Positions 38,201-50,200 of a stretch of 64,000 bases of DNA are shown here, piece after piece. Source of the DNA: Panorpa germanica (Eukaryota; Arthropoda; Insecta; Mecoptera; Panorpidae); the NCBI GenBank assembly GCA_963678705.1, contig OY783212.1:7378001-7442000 (forward strand), in the 5' to 3' direction. A program made the position numbers and the translations under genes. The stretch's first letter is position 1, and each line of letters opens with the position of its first letter. The notes beneath the pieces are model-generated. The model saw only the letters and a list, made by a program, of their open reading frames with translations, was not told where the DNA came from and searched no databases.

Positions 38201-41200
38201 AGCAGTGACCCTGTCATAAGGTACGAATTTATCGCGATAACGATATAAAATGGGCAATCGTATCATAGGGCTAATAATAATTTCAGTAATGAATGGCTTT
38301 AAAACCCTTATTAGAGTTGTATACTATACTACGCGATGGGTGGAGCTAAAAATTAACAAACATGGACGATCAAATAAACTGCATTAAAAAAAGGTAAAAA
38401 AGTAAAACTTTATTTTATATTTATTTGACTAGCATTTACGTAAAATTGTTAGGTTAGAAATGTCATGTAAAGCAGGAATATATGAGTAGATAATGTAAAA
38501 TAATATATCTATACGCGTATGCACAGAAAATAAAACTCTTGAAATCATTTGCATCACATCACGTCTTTTTCTATGCGACTGATTCCACAAAAAGACGAAC
38601 ATGAATAACAAAATTGAAGGGGAAAATTTCAATAGCAACATTGCCGTCGTTAAATAATCTAATACTATAGAGAATTTAGTCAGTTAAGGGGCAATGTCTG
38701 GATATTCAAAACGAAACCTTCTTCAGACTTATTAAGGATAATATTCTGAATATCTTTCGAAAAATCCGCCAAAATCGGGTGTCAATCTTCGCTATAATTT
38801 ACAAAACAAGTTCGCCATTTTGAATTTATTATTATTAATTTTTTTAAATTTGCTAAGCTTATATACAGAGTGTCTCAAAAAGCTCCAACAATTTCAAGTG
38901 CGATACCGCCAGAGTTGGGAGAGGAGGGCGGCGTTAAGTAGCGTGGTTCGGGAATTCTTAGTTGCTACCATGCCGTACACGGGAGAGCAACGCGCTTTTT
39001 GCCTACGCACGTATTTCGAGAAAAGCGTTCGCTCATTTCCGTGGCACATTTTCACCTAAACGTGTATGTGAATCGACAAAATTGCCGTTTCTGGGGTGAG
39101 ACTTCATGCTATTCTTTTATGTGGGGTTACCTTAAGTGAAATGTGTACTATAATACCCCACAAAGTTTAGCAGAGTTGAGGATAAACATCACAGAAAGAA
39201 TTGTTTCGATTTCCAGACCTCTTCTTCAGAAAGTTTTTAGAAACCTACTTCTGAGATTCGAGGTATATTGTCAGCGCAACGATGTTATTTAAAAAAAATA
39301 AAAATTTGTTTCTTCAATTTTAATTAAAGCCAATGCGTTTGATGAGAGCAGTGCGGATCTGCGCACGCTTACTTTAACTGTATAATTTAGTTAGCGATCA
39401 GTTAGGGAATCCAACTTTTGTAGATGAACTAGTATCAAAAATAAGCCAACATTGCATGATATCTTAATATATAAAAATTCAGCCTGCGTTTGTTTGTGCA
39501 CTTAAAACTCAAAAAGTGGTCGGTCGTGAAATTTTTACGCAACGTTGCATTCGAATACCTGTGTTCGAAAATCGAATTCATTTCTTTATTTTATTTCCAG
39601 TTAATCGTCTATGTATCTTTAAATTGCGTTGCCGGGATTAGCTAGTTAAAAATAAAATTTGAACAAATTTTCTCTTAAAAATCTTAAAATATATAATGAA
39701 ATCAATATTGACAAATTTCTGTAGAAAATCTAACACTAACTCAATTCGACATATTTGGTAATTTATCGGATAATTGAAAAAAGCAACCGGTAATTGATTT
39801 TGTGAATTTATATTTCAATAACAACATTAAAAATAACATGAAATAAACCTAATAAATAACAAATGAACGTTTCCGACGTCACTGAATACGGGGGGTAAAG
39901 GGCGCCGATGCTGAAGCCGAAATGACTTTTACTGGGGTGGTTTAGAAGTTAAGGGGTTGATCTGCAATTCAGATGAGCACTCTTGTCATTTGCCTACCAT
40001 TTCAAGAGGAAACTGGGGGATGTTTCTGGGTTACTGTAGGTTTTATGCTTGGATAAGCTTTAGACTTTAGAGGTTTGAAATTTTCTATTTTAGTTTTGTA
40101 TGTTACATGAAAACAGTATGTCAGATAAGCCTGGAGAATTAGTTTAGTCACAAAACTATACAAATCTATGTAATTATTTTATTCACTACACTAGACGACA
40201 CATGGAGACGCATAGGCGACAATAATGCCGACCTATTTGCATTCCTAAATTCTGTTTTAGTTTTTACTTTGAATGTACTTAGTGTGTTTGCGTTGTTCGT
40301 CAGTAATATTGTTTTTGTTATTTCTGTTAATACCATTTAATATTAATTATTATATTGACGACACAGTGTATGAGGCCACGACACACAAAGACTGTCAACA
40401 TAGGAGGCTGTCGGTGATGGGACTCAGGATCGGAAATAAGCATACGTTAAATAAATTTAAAAAAAATATATATGTATATATTATTATCTTTATGTTTTTA
40501 CAAGCTGAAACAAGCATTTAAGATTAAAACATAAAATTAAAACTTATTAGCTAAGAATTAGGCTTGAAAGTCGTATCTTTGTCGTAAAAACATTGCATAA
40601 CACCATTTGAAGAGATTGAATAAAATTATTAGCTCTCTGTTTAAACGCGCCCCTACTTATTTCTAAAGTCTGTACTGAGTACACAGTACTTCTAAAGACA
40701 CTATACGATCAACCTAAGATTTCTTCTGAATTAGGAAGATTGCATATAATGCCTAAGCGTTTGTTAAAAATTTAATTATTTATTAATCTTCTTCTTGTAT
40801 ATAAATAATTTTTTTTTAAAAATTGAGAACTGCTAGACCGATTTGGCTAATTTTTTTTTATTAATTATTCGTAATAGTCTGAATAGATTTTTTAGGTAAA
40901 GAAAAATTGAAAAAGTGCTTTTTTCTATGGGATTCTTGTAAATGTATGCGCAAATGTAGTTCGACAGCTGATTATGAAATTGTAAATCAAGTGCTTTTCT
41001 ATTGTATCGTAGATTTATTCGGTACAACTGATTTTAAGCATGAGTCGCTGCCAAACTCTCGTAATTGGAACTCTTGATATTTATATCTTCTGCTCAAATT
41101 CAAATATACATATGTCTAAATACAATTGAATTTTAAACTAGATATAAAAGCATTTCGAAAGGTTTTTTTCATAGATATAGACCTAGAGCTTTTTTGCAGC

Positions 41201-44200
41201 ACTTAAATAATATTAGACAGTACAAAGTAGTCCACAACTTAAGAGGACTCAAGATGTTAAACAACTGAATGCGGCTCTGAGAGGTCGCTACTAACAAATA
41301 ACATGAATATACTCGTATGTAACAGTATTTTTAAATGGAACATAGTAATATTTCTTCTTAAAAGGTCTGAATTTTGCCTAAAATCTTTAGTTTACGTTCA
41401 GCAAAACTTGAACATAAAATTTCACTTATTTCCATAATTTTTTAACTTACAAATATAACTTTTCTTTATGTTTCTTATGCGTGAAAACGTAACAACCGTT
41501 ACTGTGGTATGCCTCTAGTTTAAAATGTGTTTATTCAAATTTACACCCACGCAGCTTTCATAAGCGAATTGCCAGGCACGTCGCATCTGTATTAGATTTA
41601 CGCTTGTTCGATCAAAGGGATTCAGTATATACATTTATACCCTTTCCAAAGAGATTCAACCCTTCGAATTGAATACTGATCAGCTGAGTAGATGGGAGGG
41701 TGTCGTTTGTAAATGGGAAAGGACAGGGGAGGTGACACAGGATACACAAATGATAGTTAATAATGTCGTAACGTTGACTTCACTGAATAGTTACGCCAAT
41801 GAATTAGAAGTCCTTTAATTAACTGACTTTATAAATATTCAATACCAAAAGGATCAAATGACCCAACTGTATACAGCTTAATAATATTGCTATCTCGTTT
41901 ACACTTATGTGTAATTATGTATAATTATTTCTGTCTCATTTTAACCAATTTATATACTAAAAGGCTTTGAACCTACGAATTTGTTGATTTCTACGAGAAT
42001 TTAATGAAATATTATACAAATATTTTAACACAAGGAAGAGTTACAAAGTAAGAGTGATATAAAAATAATATATTCAGGAGAAGGCGTTAACTTATTTCTC
42101 AATAGCCAGTCATGACATTACCCTAATGTATCGTACAGACTGGTGCGACTTAAACATGCGACATTCAACTTTTATATATTTTCATTTATAAGTTGACATT
42201 ATTTAGACATGAGTTTACTAAATGTGTTGTACTTTTAACGTACAGACTAGAGCGACTTAAACATGCGACACTAATAAAACCCTTACTTATGCTATTTTTA
42301 AAAATTCTACGTATTATTTTTATGAAAAATGTTTCAATCTTAAGTCGGTGCTTATAAAAGGATATGCACGTGCAGCGATTTTGAATGTGGTCTCGAGCAA
42401 AAGGGTCGAGTACTTACTCAGTCTCTACTATAATCTCAAAGTGGGTAGACGCTTTTTTTGTTGTGTTTATTAAATAAATAAAAATAATTGAAAATGGTGT
42501 TCAAATGGACAAATGAAATAGACCTGAACAATAGACCCTTGTCAAATTCAACAGTACGCCAAGTCAATCTTCTGTAGGGCGTATTGGAGTTGTTTTGCAC
42601 TAACATAATTTATCATGAGAGCAAACTTTTACTTTGATTTGTATCGATACACCACTGTTACGAAAGAGTCTATTGTCTTTCATATCACTTCCAGTGCATT
42701 CGTTTGTCCGTTCGCTGATATGCGCTTCCAGTATGAGACCTACATAACGCCCGTAGTATTCGGACGGCTTTGTCGCTTGCAGTGTGCGAGGTTCATTACA
42801 TTTATAGGGTTCGGATAGGTAAAGCGTAGTAGCGCGTATACGTCCAATTAAAATTTGCTTAAATACACTTGCAGTGTGTGAAAGAATAATATTTACCTTA
42901 CTAGCGCAATAACTAATAAACCACAAATTTTCGATTAATAAAAAAAAATGATGTTTACAAAGAAACAATTTATTCAACTTTATATTAATTTGATTTTATA
43001 TTAATACTGTCGGAATTATATAAAATGTCTATAATATACCGATGATTCAATTACGTTAACGTGATATAAAAGACAACCCCCCCCCCCTCCCTTCCACGCT
43101 CCACAACGTTATTCTTTCAGCTCCTTACCAAGACAACAAGAGTCCTACTTATCGTTAGTCGACAGTGTGAGGAGAACCGAAGCCGCGTTAATAAACTTGG
43201 CGCCGATAAATGTCTGACAAATTGCCACCACCCTCATTAAATGACTTTACAGGTTGAGTAGGAGCTTGTTATGGATTGTGTGACTTGGCTAGAATCGAGG
43301 TGAATGCATGAATAGATTATATGCACTAGTAGTATCATAAGAAAGGCAAAGGAGAATCTATAGGATGAGTGCGGAGAGTAGGAAGGGTATTGCAGTCATA
43401 GCTCTTCAAAGACAATCTTTTAAATTTCAAATTCAACCTTTTATAAATCAAATTGAAGTTTAAGATAGATCACTAGTGAAACCACTTTGCTACAGAATTT
43501 GATGACAGATTACAAAATGTTTTGACCAGCTGCCAATCGAGATATTAATGCAAGAAGCTATAAAGAATATACTCCTAATAGGCATCCTTCTAACGTATAT
43601 CTCGAGAACTGTTTTACATACTTACTAAGGAATAATATAGGAAAGTTTTGACTGTTTTTAAGATTGTTTGACGAGTTAGTAAAAAGTATATAGAGTTCTA
43701 AAGTTTTGACTTGTAAACATAGTATTTTGTCATGCTTTTCGCGCGTTAACCTGAGTGCTATACTAGAGTGCAAAGAAAAGTGTTACCAGTATTGTATTTA
43801 GTCCGTAAATGTATTGGTGTTATCTGAGGATTTTTACTTTAAAAAGAATTATTAATAATTTAATCATTATCTATATGTATCCAAGTAAATTTAAATTGTT
43901 GATATAGATAGGGTGCGATTAGCATCTTATCTAATACCGATTCATTTCTACACTAATATTTAGACTTACAATAAAAGAACTTATAACATTATCATAACAT
44001 AATAAGAATTGACTAATTTTCACTGTCATTTTTTGACAGTTTGTGGCATAGTATTTTAACAAACCATTTCAAAAAATGTAAAATCTATTTTTTAGGAACT
44101 CCTCTTAACCGGTGTAATAGAAAATATCAAACTTACCTAGCTGGTTTATGATATGTGCACAAGTAGTCAAATCTCTCATCCGGGACAGGTACGCGACGTG

Positions 44201-47200
44201 CCTGAAATCAAAGGTATTCGGTTAAAACAAATTGTTAGGTCAAGGAGGTTACTGAGAAAGACACACCACGATTACGATTCTACGACCTCTACTTTTAAAT
44301 GCGGCGGTCTCAGGCTACTTATGACCTCTCCAAGGTTCAGCTGATAGCTTTGGATAAATATTGCAAAATATATTTATATTTGCAAAATAAGGATAACGAC
44401 TTTATGTTTAATAACTAAAAAGAATCTTTACTGTCTAAGCAAAAAATACTAATCCAATGTTGCAATTCACTATACGAGTTTATAATAGCACATGAGGGCA
44501 ACAGTTTTCGTCGATAATAATACTCGTAAATAAAATATATTTGTACCATTAAAACATCAACAGATGAATATATTAGTTTAAACATGATATACATTAGCAA
44601 AACATCTTTTAAGTAAGTAAACATTTGTATAAAAATAAACAAGGTAGTTCTTAAGACTTGTAACATTCTGGAGGTAATCTTGGTACAAACATCTCAGGAC
44701 GAGGTATGGGCTCAGGTTTTTTCATATGTCCCGGCAAACGAACGAATGGATTTACATTCTTTTTAAAGTAGTCTACCTTTTCCTTCAGCCAATCTAATCC
44801 TGCTAAAAATCTATTCATTGCTTCAACAAATTTCTCTAAAATAATTGGTGGAGTTTCTGGGTTGTTAACTTTCAAAAAATAACCCATGTAAACACTGGCA
44901 CTAATAATAGCATCCAACCCAGGATACTTAGGCCGTAATCTACCGGCTGCTAAAACAGCTTTGGTAACCATAACCGTTTGTGTTTGCTGTAAATATCCAA
45001 GAACAGGTAAAGTACTACACTCAAGATCAGGTAAAGGTCTGGCAGCTTGAAAGTCACACATTTTATCAAAATAATCACCCGGCTTTTGTAAAAACTTGTT
45101 AAGATTTTGTTCATTAACAAAGTAATAAACCTGATCCTTATACATCAGCGCGTGTTCCTCAGAACCCAAAATCATTACTCGACTTGGTTGGGAATCAGTC
45201 ATTTCCACCAAGTCGTAACCTTCACCATACAGTTTCTCACGCCATTCTGAACGGTCATCATCAGCGGTTGGACGTCTTGGCAAATCGCTGGGAAGATCAA
45301 CATTATAAGGTGGAAGATAATGTTCCGCGTCATCCAAAAATAGTGTTATATGATTGTCACAGACCCAATAATAAGAATTTAAATATTGTATAAGTCCTTT
45401 CCGATCTGGAGTAACCCCAAAAGACGTAGTTAATATTTCATTCTCACCATAGCACACAGGACAATATGTTTTATATTCTCCAACACGATGCTGAAATTCA
45501 TATGGTGAAATACAAAGGTATTCCAAATTGGCTGGTAACTCTTTAATAATACGATTACAATAATGTTGGATGGACATCATTGATTTACACACCGCATCCC
45601 GCGATTCTGCCCACATTTCCCATTTACTTTGACTAGCATCTACTACGACTATATTCTGATATTCTTCGTCAATAAAATATCTAAGCTGCGGTTGATCTAT
45701 GCACCAGCCATCATAAACACATGACAAAGATAGACAGGAACACTCGGAATTCCGTTCCATAATTAATTGCAGATTGGCTCGCAAATCAATAAACAGATAG
45801 GGTATTATGTCGCCCATGACAAGTTCTTCCAATTCATCAACATTATCAGGAAAACCATCTAATATAAATCCTTGTGTGATACAATGTTTATCCGATGCTG
45901 CTGCAATGACTGCTTTGAGTACACTTTCTACTGTTACATTACTTGTCACTGCTTGTTCCTCATTAATATCCATTGCTAAACGAGTCCAAGCTAAGTTATC
46001 TAATACATATGCGACAGAGTCGGCTTTATTAATCACCTTGACTGCAAACTCCTTCGCAAATCTTTGAGCTAATGTTGTTTTACCACATTTTGGGGGGCCA
46101 ATAATGGAAATCTTTATAGGATACAATGGAACAGTTTCATTTTTTGCATTTATATAAGATAATGGGTCTACTCTAAACTTTTGCATGTTAGCCTGGCCAG
46201 CTAGAAAGTAGATATATTGTCTATGAATTACAGGATATATTTCGTTTTTCATTTCTAACGGCAAAAACATCTGAATTGGATTAACACCCTCATGCAATTG
46301 AACTGGACACATCTTGCCAAATCTACTAATAAGATAATAACCATTATTTGCTAATGTTTCTGCCTTTTCTAATGTGGTAAGATATGTACGCTCAAAAAAG
46401 GACTGACTTCTATTTTTATACGGTAATAACTTAAACATTATTTCATTAAATATGTTAGATTGTAATCGATTGTTGGTTTGAATTTGAATCCATGGTATAG
46501 AATGTTCCAGAATATGTTCTTTTATTTCATAAAGAGCATCATGATCCACTTCATACCATGATTCAATTTGCTGGGCGATTCTTATCCTAGCATTTTGTTC
46601 AGTTTCCCAAGAAGGATCGTCTTCTGTGTTTATTATGGGCATTGGATAAGCATCATCAATTCGCTGATTAAGTCTAACAATATCCGTATCCATAGTATCC
46701 CAAACTATAGATTGATAAATATCATCCGTAATTGACTTTCTTGAATCTCGTTTTTGAATTTCTTTTTCACTTAGATTGTCTTCTCGATTAGCAGATAATT
46801 TAACAGACCCTGCCTCTTTATTACTTTCGCCTCCTGCTAATTCATCTACATAATCTCCTTCCTCTTCGTCATATTTGTTCATTGATTCAGCTAGTGCAGC
46901 TAGCGCAGCTTCTTGTTGCTGTTCTTCGTATTTTTGCTTTTTTAATTTTCTAAATTCAGATTTAAAGATTTTTCCACGAATTTTTGTATATTCTGTTATA
47001 ATTTTAGTGTTTTCATCATTCCGTGCTTCGCGTCTTTCGTTTAATATTTGAAGCCAGTCTTGATATATCCTATCAAACATTCGCATTTGCACTTGATCTG
47101 CGGATGTTACTAGTTCTACAAAAACATCAGGAATAGCACAACATTCCAATAATGGCGCAACATCAGACGCTCTAAATGGAAAACCATCCAGAACAAAACC

Positions 47201-50200
47201 TTCAGATAGATATGGTTCTCGAAACCAAGCAGAATGTAAGGCCTTTATTACTTTATCAGGATCCAACGGAATACTCTCATTTATATATTTCTGTATGCTT
47301 TCGTATGCCTCATCAGTATCAGTGATGGTCAATTCCTCATCTGTCGGAGCTTCGATAAACCATTTGGTGTGTTCTCTGCCTGGTAGAGGTTCGGGAAAGT
47401 ATAAACGATTTAGCAGATTCATATAACATATGTAATGCAAACCAAAATTTCGAGCAATTTGTTTCGCGGTAGTTGTCTTTCCGCTACCATATGTACCAAC
47501 AATGCAGATCCGCAATGGAGGAATAACAGTGGGATGTTTATCAAATGGTGCATAGGTGTATGGATTTTGCATAAATTTTTCTTTAGCTTTTTCAGAACTA
47601 AATAAATAAATTTTTCCATAAAATTTGATCATGTATTGTTCCATACCCGGCCATAAAATTTTGTATTCATTATATATAACGGGGCAATATTTATTAGTCT
47701 CTCCAAGACGTCGATGTTCAATTAATTTAAGATCATCATCCTCACCTTCTTCTTCGCCTGCAACCATATCTTCTGCACCTTCATCAATCTGTACTGGTTC
47801 AGTAGGAGGAGCATCATTCTCAATTTCAGCCGCAATATTCTTTAATTCTTGCTCGACATTTTCTTCTTTGTAATCGTACGCTTTCTGTTTATATTTCGAT
47901 CTTAATTGGAGCATTACGCATTCCATTAACTCAACATCGCGTTTGTTGTTAATGTTTACAATGACTGGCTCTAAATATAAGTCATGAAGAAATTGAGTGC
48001 ATTTCAGATACTTCTCTTCAAAATCAATTAGATGTTGCTTGAAGGCTTCCAACATAATATTAACCGAATCAGAATAATCAATATTTACGACTGTGTTGTC
48101 TTGATAAATAGTGTCAAAAGAATCAAAGGCATCTTTGTCAATTATACTACTAAATAAATCGTACATGGCATAATATGTGGAGGATGCTGTACTATGAACA
48201 GATGGACAACGCCCCGCAGCACTCTCATTATCCAACTCAAGAAATAAATTCACATAATCCCTAAACTTTTTATATCGACCAGATATTAATTTGTCCTGTA
48301 TAAATTTATTTTCTGTATCTTCATCCCGTAATATGATTACGTCATCCGCAAACAATTGTTCATCGTATAACTCTTCCCAAGCGGATTGTACAAATGGAAC
48401 AGAATCTATAATCCAACCACCATATTTTATCTTATTGTTTGTCTCTTCACATCTCTTCTGATCTGCAAGTCGAATTGCTTCTGCCAACATAGGGCCATAA
48501 TCTTCGTCCTCAATTTGTATCAGGTCAACTTCAGTTGGATCTTTAAGACCTGCAATAACAATTTCCACAACATCGTCATCATTGAATTGCACTTCCTCTG
48601 GCTCAGGTATAGGATTTGCAATATCTTCTGGAATATATTCATTCAAAAGATTGTTGTCCAATTTAATTCTTAAACAAAGGGCTAAATCATGAAAAAACGG
48701 CATAGAGCGGCTCTCGAAAATTTCCATAATTTCTGCTAGCGTGTGTTGAGGTTTCGAGTATCTGCAGGTACAACAGTCGCAGTTAACATTTACGCAATCA
48801 CCAGCAAATTTCCGAAGCGTGAATAGTTCTTTGATGTAACTAACAATTTCAGCCTTAAATGCTAATATTTTTTCTTTTCTTTCCTCTTCAAGTCTTTTCC
48901 CTTCCTCTTTTCTTCGTTCAGTTACAATGTCTCTTGCCTTAATAAATTCTAGTTCGTACCTTTCAAACAATATTCTAAATATTTTTCTTTTTCGCCAAGA
49001 AAATTTAAGATCCTCAATTGTGATAACATGTCCATTATACAAATAACTTAAAAATTCCGCTACGACACTTTTTCCAGAGTGATTTGGACCGAACATAAAT
49101 ATCCTGCAACCCGGCTTTGGTTGTGGAGGAAGTAAATATTTTCTAGGATTCGTAATAAACTTTTCTACTGCTTCTTCAGAAGACATCATATATACCCTAT
49201 CCATATATTTGACGGCTAATTGCGGATTTCCTGTCAAAAGCTTTCCTTCTTTTAATAAAACAGGGCAATACGTTGTCCAATCAGATTTCAGCCAATCATA
49301 TAATGGAGACAGTTTCATCATTGTGCAGAGTTTTGTTAAACATTCATTCGGTGAAAGACCAAAAAACATATCTCCACTTCTTGGACCGCCTTCTCCACCC
49401 AAATCTTCTGGTTCGCCTTCTTCTGCTCCACCTTCATCCGGTCCACCCTCTCCCGTGACTACCTTCTCACTTGATTCAGTTTCTTTTGCAGGTTCAAAAA
49501 ACCTTTGTGGAACGAACATTTGCTGTAAAGGTAATGTTCGCAATCTAGTACTAGTTGTGTCAAACATATCGGCAAGAGTCGTTCGTCCATCAACTCTAAT
49601 GATGTATTGTGGATCATGCAACAACATATATTTTTCAATAATTGGTAACGCGTACAATCTGTACCTGTCAATCTGTATACGCACGCTGATAGGATCATTT
49701 TTTTCCTTAATCGCTTTTATTGTTACCTTAGGAGCGTCATCAACTTCTTCTTCAAGGTTATTATTGTTTATTTCGGATTCTTCACTTGCATAACTTCCAT
49801 GATCTTCTGAATGAAATGACATATCAGATGTGCCTTCGGTTGCCGCGTCGAATATATCACATTTTATATCAGAGCATATGGCAGCGTTGGCGTCATCATA
49901 GCATTCGCACATGCTTCTTTTAATAATAACATCCTCATCCGGGCAAGAAATATATATAATAACATCAGGTTTGTACGGTAAACTGAAAAGAGATAACAAT
50001 TGAGATTTCGTTGTATCCTCTGGACAAAAAAATTTAGACGCATCCATAACAACTGAAATGTTAGAGCTAGATCCCTTCCTGTATAAATTTTCTTGGTTAA
50101 ATTCAGTTGGTTCAGGAATAATAGTATAATCATCTTCCACTTTATTATCTGTTATGCTCATTCCTTCTTCCTCTCCTTCTCCTAATTCTTCACCTTCATT

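Larger units (their letters stand above)
35946..44136 (-). other. OLA1 intron 2, transposon-rich
   Basis: An 8.2-kb GT-AG intron (phase 2). It holds a Tc1/mariner-related fragment (38862-39060), two Helitron pieces (39462-39646 and from 40787), a family A transposon (42128-42560), repeat B copy 2 (43575-43710) and short tandem motifs (36859-36982). A GC-richer stretch at 42610-42840 is open on both strands but resembles no gene. Confidence 0.8.

Noticed and set aside
42600-42977. Open frames on both strands in a GC-richer patch
   Set aside because: No family resemblance and no splice partners; it lies in a transposon-rich intron.
49209-49793. A 194-codon plus-strand frame
   Set aside because: Antisense shadow of the AK9 coding frame.
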